Shown here: positions 1-7,322 of the stretch, in pieces | Layout of the letters: every line of letters begins with the position of its first letter | Numbering within the stretch: the stretch's first letter is position 1 | Assembly: GCA_022785155.1 (NCBI GenBank) | Contig: JALFRH010000214.1 | Span: forward strand, 1 to 19,285 | Length of the DNA stretch: 19,285 nucleotides | Origin: Spirochaetales bacterium | GTDB taxonomy: Bacteria > Spirochaetota > Spirochaetia > Sphaerochaetales > Sphaerochaetaceae | Reading direction: 5' to 3' | The notes under the pieces: model-generated | Told to the model about the DNA's origin: nothing | Databases searched by the model: none | Seen by the model: only the letters and a program-made list of their open reading frames with translations | Program-made: the position numbers and the translations under genes

Positions 1-1
1 A

Positions 2-949
2 ATCGATCATCTCCCCCTTGTGTCTTCAGATAAACTTGTAGTAGGCTTTGAAGGCTCGGAAGATGCCCTTGTCTATAAAGTCACTGACGATATTGTTGCT
101 GTGGAGACAGTGGATTTCTTTCCTCCTATGGTGGATGATCCCTTTGTCTTCGGTCAAATTGCTGCAGCAAATGCCCTTTCCGATATTTATGCCATGGGAG
201 GAGAACCCAGTTGTGCCATGAACCTTCTTTGTTTTCCTTCCTGTCTCGACATCTCTGTTATGGATAAAATCCTCAGAGGCGGCATAGATAAGGTAAAGGA
301 AAGCGGGGCTGTCATCGCAGGTGGCCACACTATCTCGGATCCGACTCCGAAGTACGGTTTATGTGTCACCGGCTTTATGGATAAGGATAAGGTGTGGAGA
401 AACTCCGGAGCCAAAGAAGGGGACGCGGTTGTTCTTACCAAGGCCATAGGTGTAGGTGTGATCAATACAGCTGTCAAAGGCGGTGAAGCTTCAGACAGGG
501 CGGAGAAGGCTGCAGTAGATTCCATGACTAGGCTTAATAAGGCTGCAAGGGATGCTGCCCGTGATCTTCGTGTCCATGCAGCCACTGACGTCACAGGCTT
601 CTCTCTTTCAGGACACTCCCTGGAAGTAGCAGAAAACAGTGGAGTAACTGTGGAGATAGATACTGCCAAAGTCCCTATTCTGACTGAAGCCGAGGAGCTT
701 GCCCGTTTCGGCTTCATTCCTGAAGGCATGTACAATAACCTGGATTGGGTCAATGGAAAGATATACTATTCACCATCCATACCATTGGAAAAGAGGGACT
801 TGATGTTGGATCCCCAAACCAGCGGTGGTCTCCTGTTTTTCCTGCCTGTGGAGGATGCTGAGACTTTGGTGAAACGCATGGATAAGGATTATGTCAGGAT
901 AATAGGCAGAGTGAAGAAGAAGGGTGAATATAGCGTGGAGTTCATTTAA
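2..949 (+). CDS. selD: Selenide, water dikinase (selenophosphate synthetase), 5' end cut by the window
   Basis: SelD makes selenophosphate from selenide and ATP, the selenium donor for selenocysteine, selenouridine and the labile selenium cofactor of molybdenum hydroxylases. The frame is open to the window edge, so the first codon seen is not the start; about 315 residues are visible against roughly 350 in the family. The missing N-terminal ~30 residues would hold the catalytic Cys/Sec and Lys, so whether this SelD is itself a selenoprotein cannot be told. Family motifs present include TVDFF, AAANALSDIYAMGG, AGGHT, TDVTGFSLSGH and, near the end, LDPQTSGGLL. The Asp residues that match known Mg-ATP ligands (in SEDA, LSD and TDVTG) are kept. 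Neighbours yqeB, yqeC and ygeW suggest a role in selenium-dependent molybdenum hydroxylases; a role in selenocysteine is not excluded. Confidence 0.97.
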   Translation: MDHLPLVSSDKLVVGFEGSEDALVYKVTDDIVAVETVDFFPPMVDDPFVFGQIAAANALSDIYAMGGEPSCAMNLLCFPSCLDISVMDKILRGGIDKVKESGAVIAGGHTISDPTPKYGLCVTGFMDKDKVWRNSGAKEGDAVVLTKAIGVGVINTAVKGGEASDRAEKAAVDSMTRLNKAARDAARDLRVHAATDVTGFSLSGHSLEVAENSGVTVEIDTAKVPILTEAEELARFGFIPEGMYNNLDWVNGKIYYSPSIPLEKRDLMLDPQTSGGLLFFLPVEDAETLVKRMDKDYVRIIGRVKKKGEYSVEFI

Positions 950-966
950 GAGTATTTGTTATTTTT

Positions 967-997
967 TGGCCTTCTGGAACGGAAGGTCATTTTTTTT
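967..997 (+). terminator. Rho-independent terminator after selD
   Basis: An 8-bp stem (TGGCCTTC at 967-974 with GAAGGTCA at 982-989, one G-U pair) closes a 7-base loop and is followed by eight T residues. It begins 18 bases after the selD stop, so selD probably ends a transcript here. Confidence 0.85.
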
Positions 998-1025
998 GGT
1001 TTTGTGACATATGATACTATATAAT
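996..1025 (+). promoter_or_regulatory. Possible sigma-70-type promoter for the HAD gene
   Basis: A perfect TATAAT at 1020-1025 lies 18 bases after a weak TTGGTT at 996-1001. It falls between the selD terminator and the next gene. The -35 box overlaps the terminator T-tract, so the call rests mainly on the -10 box. Confidence 0.35.
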
Positions 1026-1076
1026 GACATATAGCAGCGCTACTTTGGTTCGACTGTGGATATAAGGGATAAAACA

Positions 1077-1583
1077 TTGGAAATAGAGTGTATTTACTTT
1101 GATATGGACGGGGTTTTGGTGGATTTCAAAAGAGGCCAAAGGGAGATTCTGAAGATAGAGGTGGTGGACCAGGAGAATAAGAGAAAGGGTGACGATGACC
1201 TGTTGTTTTCAAAAATGAGGGAATACGATCACTTCTATAACATGCTGCAGCCTATTGAAGGTTCCTTGGCTCTCTTTGAAAAGGTCCATGAAAAATATGG
1301 GGATAGATGCAGGATCCTCACTGGTGTTCCAAAAGAGAGCAGGGGGATAATAAACGCTTCTTCGGACAAGAAAGCTTGGGTTGAAAGGTATCTATCCAAA
1401 GCTGTCATCGTAAACACTGTTCTTAGAAAAGAGAAAGTAGACTATGTGAAGAACCGAGGTTCCATACTTATCGATGACTTTTCCAAGAATATTATGGAGT
1501 GGAAGGGTAAAGGTGGAACGGGGATTCTCTTTACTACACCCAAGGATACGGAGCAGGAACTGAAGAGACTTGGAATTCTCTGA
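1077..1583 (+). CDS. HAD-superfamily 5'-nucleotidase of the NT5C (deoxyribonucleotidase) type
   Basis: This is a 168-residue cytosolic HAD phosphatase. Motif I is DMDGV at residues 9-13 (nucleophile D9, acid/base D11), followed by LVDF, typical of 5'(3')-deoxyribonucleotidases. Motif II is ILTG, a Lys in the KAWVERYL segment fits motif III, and motif IV is ILIDDF. Family knowledge suggests it dephosphorylates (deoxy)nucleoside monophosphates; the substrate is inferred. I chose the TTG at 1077 because AGGGA (1065-1069) lies 7 bases before it. The in-frame GTG at 1056 has no ribosome binding site and would add seven residues. It sits alone between the selD terminator and the ygeW promoter. A nucleotidase next to ygeW would suit nucleotide or purine salvage, but HAD specificity cannot be read from sequence. 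Confidence 0.85.
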   Translation: MEIECIYFDMDGVLVDFKRGQREILKIEVVDQENKRKGDDDLLFSKMREYDHFYNMLQPIEGSLALFEKVHEKYGDRCRILTGVPKESRGIINASSDKKAWVERYLSKAVIVNTVLRKEKVDYVKNRGSILIDDFSKNIMEWKGKGGTGILFTTPKDTEQELKRLGIL

Positions 1584-1593
1584 TGTCAAAATG

Positions 1594-1613
1594 ACGCAAC
1601 AAAACGCAACAAA
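1594..1613 (+). repeat. Tandem 10-bp direct repeat upstream of ygeW
   Basis: ACGCAACAAA occurs twice head to tail (1594-1603 and 1604-1613), ending 5 bases before the putative -35 box of ygeW. The spacing is one helical turn, which would suit a protein bound to one DNA face. No known regulator is matched. Confidence 0.6.
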
Positions 1614-1618
1614 AAATC

Positions 1619-1647
1619 TTGCACGCTTCCAATATTGATGGTAGATT
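1619..1647 (+). promoter_or_regulatory. Candidate ygeW promoter
   Basis: TTGCAC (1619-1624) and TAGATT (1642-1647) are 17 bases apart. Transcription would start near 1654, about 30 bases before the chosen ygeW start and upstream of its GGAGGG. Both boxes deviate from consensus, which would fit an activated promoter. Confidence 0.4.
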
Positions 1648-1685
1648 ATTGTCGTACCACTAACACTTGGAGGGCCGAAAGCATT

Positions 1686-2900
1686 ATGGCTAAGAAAACT
1701 AAATCCGAAATCAAGAAGAGAATTGCTGACCTCAGAAAGCTTGATATCAGCAAGATGTATATGAATGACTTCTATCTTACTTGGGATAAGACAGATGACG
1801 AAATTGCAGCTGTATTCGAGGTTGCAGAAATACTCAGAGGTTTGAGGGAAAACAATATCTCCACCAGAGTCTTCGACTCCGGCCTTGGAATCTCAGTTTT
1901 CCGTGACAACTCTACAAGAACAAGATTCTCCTTTGCATCTGCTTGTAACCTCCTTGGTCTTGAAGTTCAGGATCTTGATGAGAAGAAGAGCCAGATTGCT
2001 CATGGTGAGACTGTAAGAGAAACAGCCAACATGATTTCTTTCATGGCTGATATCATCGGTATCAGAGATGATATGTATATCGGAAAGGGACACACATATC
2101 AGAAGACAGTTGCAGACAGTGTCCAGGAAGGATATGACAAGGGTATCTTGGAGCAGAGACCGACAATCGTAAACCTTCAGTGCGATATCGACCACCCTAC
2201 ACAGACAATGGCGGATATGCTCAGCGTCATCAACTACTTCGGTGGAGTAGAAAACCTTAAGGGAAAGAAAGTCGCCATGACATGGGCATACTCTCCATCC
2301 TATGGTAAGCCTCTTTCAGTTCCTCAGGGTGTCATCGGCCTCTTCACAAGATTCGGTATGGACGTTGTCCTTGCTCATCCAGAGGGATATGACGTAATGC
2401 CTGAGTGTGAGAAGGTTGCAGAAGAAAATGCAAAGAAGTCCGGCGGTTCCTTCAAGAAAGTCGCTACAATGGAAGAAGCATTCAAGGATGCAGATATCGT
2501 ATATCCAAAGTCATGGGCTTCCTTTGCAGTTATGGAAGAGAGGACAAAGCTTGTTGAAGAGAAGAAGTTCGATGAACTTGATGCTCTTGAAAAGAAGTGT
2601 CTTGAGAACAACGCAAAGTTCAAGAACTGGGCTTGCACAGAAGATATGATGAAGCTTACCAAAGATGGAAAGGCTCTCTATCTCCACTGTCTCCCTGCAG
2701 ACATCACAGGCGTATCCTGTAAGGAAGGAGAAGTCGATGCTTCTGTCTTCGATAGATATATCGAGCCACTTTATAAGCAGGCTTCCTATAAGCCATACGT
2801 AATTGCAGCTATGATCCTTCTTGAGAGATTCAAGGATCCTGCAAACCTCCTTGAGAAGCTTCTCGGAGATGCAAAAGAAAGAGTTATGTCTGATAACTGA
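1686..2900 (+). CDS. ygeW: YgeW-type knotted carbamoyltransferase-family protein
   Basis: The 404-residue product follows the aspartate/ornithine carbamoyltransferase fold and matches the YgeW branch (E. coli YgeW is about 396 residues). The carbamoyl-phosphate loop STRTR is at residues 76-80, the segment LDEKKSQIAHGETVRETANM near 98-115 is characteristic of YgeW, DIDHPTQT is at 167-174 and HCLP at 334-337. It is cytosolic; its natural substrate is not settled, though genes of this family travel with ygeX, ygeY, hyuA, ssnA and selenium-dependent hydroxylases in anaerobic purine breakdown. I chose ATG 1686 because GGAGGG (1669-1674) precedes it, with a longish 11-base spacing, and because MAKKTK begins the conserved part. 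The in-frame start at 1635 would lie at the promoter. It has its own promoter and terminator, so it is likely monocistronic. Confidence 0.93.
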   Translation: MAKKTKSEIKKRIADLRKLDISKMYMNDFYLTWDKTDDEIAAVFEVAEILRGLRENNISTRVFDSGLGISVFRDNSTRTRFSFASACNLLGLEVQDLDEKKSQIAHGETVRETANMISFMADIIGIRDDMYIGKGHTYQKTVADSVQEGYDKGILEQRPTIVNLQCDIDHPTQTMADMLSVINYFGGVENLKGKKVAMTWAYSPSYGKPLSVPQGVIGLFTRFGMDVVLAHPEGYDVMPECEKVAEENAKKSGGSFKKVATMEEAFKDADIVYPKSWASFAVMEERTKLVEEKKFDELDALEKKCLENNAKFKNWACTEDMMKLTKDGKALYLHCLPADITGVSCKEGEVDASVFDRYIEPLYKQASYKPYVIAAMILLERFKDPANLLEKLLGDAKERVMSDN

Positions 2901-2920
2901 TCAATTTCATGATAATTCCC

Positions 2921-2949
2921 GGGCCACTTTGAAAGGTGGCCCATTTTAT
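2921..2949 (+). terminator. Terminator after ygeW
   Basis: GGGCCAC (2921-2927) pairs perfectly with GTGGCCC (2936-2942), with further weak pairing inside the loop, then ATTTTAT. The stem is strong and the T-tract short. It starts 20 bases after the ygeW stop. Confidence 0.75.
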
Positions 2950-3052
2950 GTGCGCTTTATGTGCTGTTTGTGTATTACCATTCTAATATCTGGAAAAGCC
3001 ATTTTTGGTATTGATAAGAATATTATCACGAGGATGAAAACTTATGCAAACT

Positions 3053-3095
3053 GCTCGTCTGAAAGGGGATCTTAATTCAGGCGAGCCTTTTATTT
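3053..3095 (+). terminator. Second hairpin with T-rich tail in the ygeW-SPFH gap
   Basis: GCTCGTCTGAA (3053-3063) pairs with TTCAGGCGAGC (3076-3086) over 11 bp with one G-U pair, a 12-base loop, then CCTTTTATTT. No convincing gene lies between this hairpin and the ygeW terminator 100 bases upstream. It could end a small RNA, act as a leader attenuator for the SPFH gene, or be a second ygeW terminator. Confidence 0.55.
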
Positions 3096-3179
3096 GAACA
3101 ATAGTTTTTATATTTTCAATATTTTACTTCCCTTTGCCTTGATTTGAGGTTATATTCCTCTTGTTTAAGGAGAAACGAA

Positions 3180-4130
3180 ATGAAAGTTAGAAGACTGATT
3201 ATCATCATTCTCGTTGCCATAGTGGCTCTTTTTGTCATATTCAACTGCTTTTCCAGCGTTGGAACCACAGAAAGAGGTATTCTTGTGACATTCGGAAGAG
3301 CAGGAGAGGAAGTATTGGAACCTGGTCTTCACTTTACCATTCCATTTGCACAGACAATCAGAAAGTATTCATTGGCTCCTGTGAACTATGAGATAGATTT
3401 CTCTATTGGTTCTGATGGTGCCGTTACAAGCGATATGCAGACAGTTGGTCTCACAGCAGACGTATTCTGGATCTATGATGAAGCAAGGCTTTATGACGCT
3501 GCCACAAAGTATACCGAATCTTCTTTGAGAAGCGCCATTGAAAAGACAATGCTGGCTTCTGTAAAAGAATCTGTAGGTCGTTACACAATTTATGAGATTG
3601 TAGAGCAACAGGAGAAGATAAGCGGGGAAATCAGCGATTCTTTGAAGAACAAGATGAAGGATTATCCTATTGTCATCACCCAGATTGCAATCTCCAACTG
3701 GGATTGGTCTCCAGCCTTCGATGAGCAGATTGCCGAGACAATGAAGACTACACAGCAGGTAAAGATTGCAGAACAGGAGCTCCAGATTACACAACAGGAA
3801 GCTCAGAAGCAGATCAAGGAAGCACAGGCTGAGCAGGAAGCCATCATCATCAGGGCAAACGCTGAGAAGGAAAAGGCTACAATTGAAGCCCAGACTGCTT
3901 TGGAAGTCGCCCAGCTTCAGGCTGAAGCAAAGAAAGTCGAAGCCGATGCTCTTGCCTACTATAACCAGAAGGTTTCTGAAAACCTTGAAGTGGAATTGGA
4001 ATTGAAGAAGCTTGAAGTTGAGAAGGCCAGGGTGGAGAAGTGGAATGGCCAGTATGTATCCACATATCAATATGGTCCTATTCCTGTTACCCAGGGTTCC
4101 CTGTTGGGTACAAGCACTCTCGGCGAGTAA
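3180..4130 (+). CDS. SPFH/band-7 (prohibitin-like) membrane protein
   Basis: The 316-residue protein has one N-terminal membrane segment (residues ~5-22, RLIIIILVAIVALFVIF), then the band-7 domain starting near residue 27 (TTERGILVTFGR, EPGLHFTIPF). From about residue 195 it is a long Gln/Glu/Lys/Ala-rich coiled coil, ending in a short non-helical tail. This is the layout of prohibitins and HflK/HflC, which form ring-like membrane scaffolds and can control FtsH. The start at 3180 is preceded by AAGGAG with 7 bases spacing; the longer frame from 3144 lacks this. ftsH lies converging just downstream, with one small gene between, so a link to FtsH is attractive but rests on family knowledge and proximity only. 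Confidence 0.9.
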   Translation: MKVRRLIIIILVAIVALFVIFNCFSSVGTTERGILVTFGRAGEEVLEPGLHFTIPFAQTIRKYSLAPVNYEIDFSIGSDGAVTSDMQTVGLTADVFWIYDEARLYDAATKYTESSLRSAIEKTMLASVKESVGRYTIYEIVEQQEKISGEISDSLKNKMKDYPIVITQIAISNWDWSPAFDEQIAETMKTTQQVKIAEQELQITQQEAQKQIKEAQAEQEAIIIRANAEKEKATIEAQTALEVAQLQAEAKKVEADALAYYNQKVSENLEVELELKKLEVEKARVEKWNGQYVSTYQYGPIPVTQGSLLGTSTLGE

Positions 4131-4151
4131 CAAATCCATAAAACCTCTTAT

Positions 4152-4177
4152 GGCTCCCATAATCTGGGGGCCTTTTT
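4152..4177 (+). terminator. Terminator after the SPFH gene
   Basis: GGCTCCC (4152-4158) pairs with GGGGGCC (4166-4172, one G-U pair) around a 7-base loop, followed by five T residues. It lies 21 bases after the SPFH stop codon. Confidence 0.85.
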
Positions 4178-4230
4178 CATAAAAAACGACAGTTTTCCAT
4201 AAAAACCTGTTATATATATTGGAGGTCTTT

Positions 4231-4464
4231 ATGGAAGATTTTACTGAAGTGGAAGCTATTTTAAGGGAAATAGCAAAAGACGGCGTGTTTTCAGGAATGA
4301 TGGCGGATGATTTGGAAGAGCTCATCAGGTTGATAAAACCAAGGAGCAAAGAAGAGAGGGAGAGTGAAGGGATCACTGAAATGGAAACCTTGGACGGTAA
4401 CGGAAACAAGACCAAGATCCTTGACGGAGGAAGAGGTATAAGGTTGAGAATATGTATATGTTAG
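4231..4464 (+). CDS. Small hypothetical protein, 77 residues, between the SPFH gene and ftsH
   Basis: I do not recognise this protein. It starts at ATG 4231 after GGAGG (4221-4225, 5-base spacing), which is a good translation signal. The N-terminal half (residues 1-40) is acidic and probably helical (MEDFTEVEAILREIAKDG, then DDLEELIRLIK). The middle is highly charged, and the end, IRLRICIC, holds the only two cysteines as a CxC pair. There is no signal peptide or membrane segment. It follows the SPFH terminator, so it should have its own promoter; an AT-rich TATATATATT just upstream may serve. Its position between two putative partners of membrane proteolysis invites the idea of a small adaptor, but nothing in the sequence shows this. 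Confidence 0.65.
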   Translation: MEDFTEVEAILREIAKDGVFSGMMADDLEELIRLIKPRSKEERESEGITEMETLDGNGNKTKILDGGRGIRLRICIC

Positions 4465-4520
4465 GCTTTTCCATTGATGGAGCGATTCTTTTTCTCCAGT
4501 AATGGTCACATCATTCAATG

Positions 4521-4552
4521 AAAAAAGGGTGGGCAAATGGATTGCGCCACCC
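4521..4552 (-). terminator. Terminator after ftsH
   Basis: On the minus strand GGGTGG plus GCAA pairs with TTGC plus CCACCC, with one bulged base, followed by six T residues (plus-strand A at 4521-4526). It begins 19 bases past the ftsH stop. Confidence 0.85.
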
Positions 4553-4570
4553 TCTATTGTTTTATGGCCT

Positions 4571-6382
4571 TCAAGAGTTGAGAATCTTCATGAACTCTTC
4601 CCCTGTAATTGTTTCTTTCTCCAAAAGGAAAGCTGAGAGCTCATTAAGCTTCTCTTGGTTTTCCTTAAGGATATTGTATGCCTTTCCTTCTGCAGCCTTG
4701 ATTATTGCCATGACTTCCTTGTCTATGGCTTCACTGGTGGCTGGAGAGCATATAAGGGAGGTATCTCCGCCAAGGTACTGGTTGTTTACCGTTTCCAGGG
4801 CAACCATACCGAACTGGTCGCTCATACCATACTGGGTGATCATGCTTCTCGCCATTTTCGTGGCCCTTTCAATATCGTTCGAAGCTCCGGTGGTGATTTT
4901 TCCGAAGACCAGTTTCTCTGCCTCTCTTCCTCCTGTAAGGGTTGCTATCTGGGTCAACAGATCTTCCTTGCTCAAGAGGTTCTTATCTGCATCCTCAACC
5001 TGCATTGTATATCCAAGGGATCCTGAAGTGCGGGGAATAATGGTAATCTTTGTAACAGGGGCGGAGTTCGTCTGCTTTGCAGCAACCAAGGCGTGCCCTA
5101 TTTCATGGAAAGCCACTATTCTCTTTTCCTCTTCGCTCAATACTGCATTCTTTCTCTTATATCCTGCAATGACTGTCTCGACGCTTTCTTCTAGGTCTTC
5201 TTGTGTGACAGCATCCCTTCCTTGTCTTACGGCTCTCAGTGCAGCTTCATTGATGATATTGGCAAGCTCCGCTCCACTGGCTCCGCTTGTAGCCTTGGCA
5301 ATGGCGTTGAAGTTTATGTCACCCTCCATTTTTACATCCTTGGAGTGTACCTTGAGTATTTCGATTCGTCCCTGAAGGTCGGGAAGGTTTACAGGAATTC
5401 TCCTGTCGAATCTACCTGGACGTAAGAGGGCTGGATCCAAGATCTCAGGTCTGTTGGTAGCAGCAAGGATAACTACACCTTTATTGCTATCGAAGCCATC
5501 CATTTCAGTCAAGAGCTGGTTAAGTGTCTGCTCCCTTTCGTCGTTTCCACCCATACCGTTTCCGTCCCTCTTCTTTCCGATTGTATCTATTTCATCTATG
5601 AAGACGATACAAGGTGCTTTCTCAGAAGCCTGCTTGAAGAGGTCTCTTACCTTGCTGGCTCCCATACCAACGAACATTTCCACAAACTCGGAGCCTGAGA
5701 TGGAGAAGAAAGGTACCTTCGCTTCTCCGGCGACCGCCTTTGCAAGAAGAGTCTTACCTGTTCCCGGAGGTCCCACCAATAGGGCGCCTTTAGGAAGCTT
5801 TGCACCAATCTGGGCGTATTTATCATTATTGTGGAGATAAGAAACTATCTCTTCCAAGGCTTCTTTTGCTTCATCTTCACCTTGGACGTCCTTAAATGTC
5901 ACTCCAGTCTCTTTCTCTGCGTAGATCTTGGCATTGGAAGAGCCGAAACTCATGGCGTTTCCACCTTTTCTCTGCAGGAAAGCGAAAAGAAGACGGCCGA
6001 TAAGAGAAAACATCATCAGAGGTAAAATCCAGGAAACAAGGAAGTTGATGATAGGTGAGCCTTCCGATTCGATATATGAAGAGAAGGCGACACCTGCATT
6101 CTCCAGCCTTTCCCTTAGGCCATCATCAGGAAATACTCCTGTCTGATATGTCCCCATCTTTCCGCTTTCATTTTCAGCCAAGAAGACTATGTAGTTTCCG
6201 TCCAGCATTACTTCCTTCACCTTCCCTTCATCCACCATGTTAAGGAAAGTGGAGTATCCCACTTCCGTAACTCTATGGCCTGTAAAGAGAGGAAAGACAA
6301 AAGCGTTGAGCAGCAGCATAATCAAAAAAACCAATGCAATGTAGTAAAAAATAGGCTTATTCTGTTTGTTGTCTTTTTCCAT
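4571..6382 (-). CDS. ftsH: ATP-dependent zinc metalloprotease FtsH
   Basis: FtsH is the membrane-anchored AAA+ protease that degrades damaged membrane proteins and selected regulators. The 603-residue product has two membrane segments (~11-33 and ~111-136) flanking a periplasmic domain. The AAA module has Walker A GPPGTGKT (204-211), Walker B FIDEID (261-266) and the second region of homology AATNRPEILDPALLRPGRFD (308-327). The zinc site HEIGH is at 426-430, and the Asp of TGASNDIERAT supplies the likely third ligand. Length and all catalytic residues are normal. I chose ATG 6382: it follows GAGGA by a usual spacing and opens MEKDNKQ just before the first membrane helix; a longer frame from 6454 would begin inside the promoter region. 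The gene is monocistronic, with its own promoter and terminator. Confidence 0.98.
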   Translation of the reverse strand: MEKDNKQNKPIFYYIALVFLIMLLLNAFVFPLFTGHRVTEVGYSTFLNMVDEGKVKEVMLDGNYIVFLAENESGKMGTYQTGVFPDDGLRERLENAGVAFSSYIESEGSPIINFLVSWILPLMMFSLIGRLLFAFLQRKGGNAMSFGSSNAKIYAEKETGVTFKDVQGEDEAKEALEEIVSYLHNNDKYAQIGAKLPKGALLVGPPGTGKTLLAKAVAGEAKVPFFSISGSEFVEMFVGMGASKVRDLFKQASEKAPCIVFIDEIDTIGKKRDGNGMGGNDEREQTLNQLLTEMDGFDSNKGVVILAATNRPEILDPALLRPGRFDRRIPVNLPDLQGRIEILKVHSKDVKMEGDINFNAIAKATSGASGAELANIINEAALRAVRQGRDAVTQEDLEESVETVIAGYKRKNAVLSEEEKRIVAFHEIGHALVAAKQTNSAPVTKITIIPRTSGSLGYTMQVEDADKNLLSKEDLLTQIATLTGGREAEKLVFGKITTGASNDIERATKMARSMITQYGMSDQFGMVALETVNNQYLGGDTSLICSPATSEAIDKEVMAIIKAAEGKAYNILKENQEKLNELSAFLLEKETITGEEFMKILNS

Positions 6383-6463
6383 TTCTATTCCTCTTGAGAG
6401 AGGATAAATCTTTGGAATACATAGATAAACAACTGTAAAACTTAAATCACACAATATACATTA

Positions 6464-6492
6464 ATTGTATAAATTGAGTCATTTTAACTCAA
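6464..6492 (-). promoter_or_regulatory. ftsH promoter
   Basis: On the minus strand TTGAGT (6492-6487) and TACAAT (6469-6464) are exactly 17 bases apart. Transcription would start near 6457, giving a leader of about 75 bases. It is the best promoter I see upstream of ftsH. Confidence 0.6.
6474..6492. promoter_or_regulatory. Inverted repeat over the ftsH -35 box (operator candidate)
   Basis: TTGAGT (6474-6479) and ACTCAA (6487-6492) are perfect inverted arms separated by 7 bases. The distal arm is the -35 hexamer itself and the other arm lies in the spacer, so a bound dimer should block the promoter. No known heat-shock element (for example CIRCE) is matched. Confidence 0.5.
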
Positions 6493-6647
6493 CATATTCT
6501 CATAGATATGTAGGATTTTCTTGGAATCATCTGCCTATTATCTCTTTCTGTATTCTTATCATCCACTTGGCGGGTGATAAAGAATATGATTATGGACGAC
6601 GGTCCATTGGGTGCAAATGGAGTTTTATTTCGTATCTTTCAGCACCT
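6493..6647. other. Gap between the methyltransferase gene and the ftsH promoter
   Basis: No credible gene is seen. A plus-strand frame from 6465 runs antisense into the methyltransferase, has no ribosome binding site and no family look. I found no clear terminator for the methyltransferase transcript; only a small hairpin with arms GGAC and GTCC lies on the minus strand near 6595-6605. Confidence 0.5.
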
Positions 6648-7322
6648 TTACTTCTGAATATCAAGAATGACCATTTTCTTTTCATTGGAAAATGTATAGG
6701 GAAAACTGGAGTCGCCACTTTTTATAATGTAGGGCAGATATAGGGAAATATCCTTTCCAGGGTAACTTTCCTCAATAAAGATCTTTGCCTCCTCCATGGA
6801 TTCCAGTGGCTGGGGAAAGGGAATGGAGATTTCCCTCCCCCTTGCTTTCATTCCCTTTTCTTCCAATAAAGAGATGCTTTCCTCAAGAGTCGGAGTGTAT
6901 CTGGCCTTAAGGGAATCATTCTGTCCTATGTGGAGGCTATGTATCGACACCAGTCTCTTTCTTCCATGGGAGAGAAGGGAAGAGAGGTTGTCATGAAGCC
7001 AAAGCCTACCAAAGAATACAGTGAGAACCACATCCCTTTTGACATTGCTCTCTTTATAATCTTTAGTGTGATATATATCGAGGCCGCTTCTCTTCTTTGC
7101 CCGCTCTATGACCTCTTGGTCTATGTCATAGGCTGTAACATCGTACCCATGGTTATAGAGGTTTTCCGATATATATCCCAGCCCACAGCCGAATTCCACT
7201 ATACTCTCATCCTTTGTTATGAAGGACTCTATTTCCTTTGTCAAAAGAGACTGGAAATCACAGAAACGGGAAGCTCTTTCATACCACTCTATTTTTCTAC
7301 TGTTCCACCATCTGTTTTCCAA
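6648..7322 (-). CDS. Class I SAM-dependent methyltransferase
   Basis: The 224-residue protein has the Rossmann methyltransferase motif I VEFGCGLGY (42-50), an acidic residue at the end of strand 2 (AYDID, D66) and a typical helix between them. The substrate is unknown. The start is a TTG at 7322 with GGAGG placed 7 bases upstream, inside the end of the ModE-like gene; the two genes overlap by 34 bases, so translation is probably coupled. No ATG occurs early enough to keep the N-terminus. Methyltransferases of this type do occur beside BtuCD-type metal importers in anaerobes, so a role in molybdenum, tungsten or cofactor handling is possible, but the sequence does not show the acceptor. Confidence 0.82.
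   Translation of the reverse strand: MENRWWNSRKIEWYERASRFCDFQSLLTKEIESFITKDESIVEFGCGLGYISENLYNHGYDVTAYDIDQEVIERAKKRSGLDIYHTKDYKESNVKRDVVLTVFFGRLWLHDNLSSLLSHGRKRLVSIHSLHIGQNDSLKARYTPTLEESISLLEEKGMKARGREISIPFPQPLESMEEAKIFIEESYPGKDISLYLPYIIKSGDSSFPYTFSNEKKMVILDIQK

Noticed and set aside
1..949. Selenocysteine codon in selD
   Set aside because: The N-terminal part that would carry Cys or Sec is outside the window, so nothing can be said.
2821..3075. Plus-strand frame of 84 codons crossing the ygeW end and terminator
   Set aside because: It starts inside ygeW without a ribosome binding site and runs through the terminator hairpin; the product looks random.
3369..4415. Long minus-strand frame of 348 codons
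   Set aside because: It mirrors the SPFH coiled-coil gene; its low-complexity Leu/Ser/Cys-rich product is typical of an antisense shadow.
4518..5375. Long plus-strand frame of 285 codons
   Set aside because: It is antisense to the catalytic part of ftsH, which is certain, and has no family resemblance or ribosome binding site.
6465..6743. Plus-strand frame of 92 codons over the ftsH promoter gap
   Set aside because: It overlaps the ftsH promoter and the methyltransferase end, has no translation signal and no recognisable domain.
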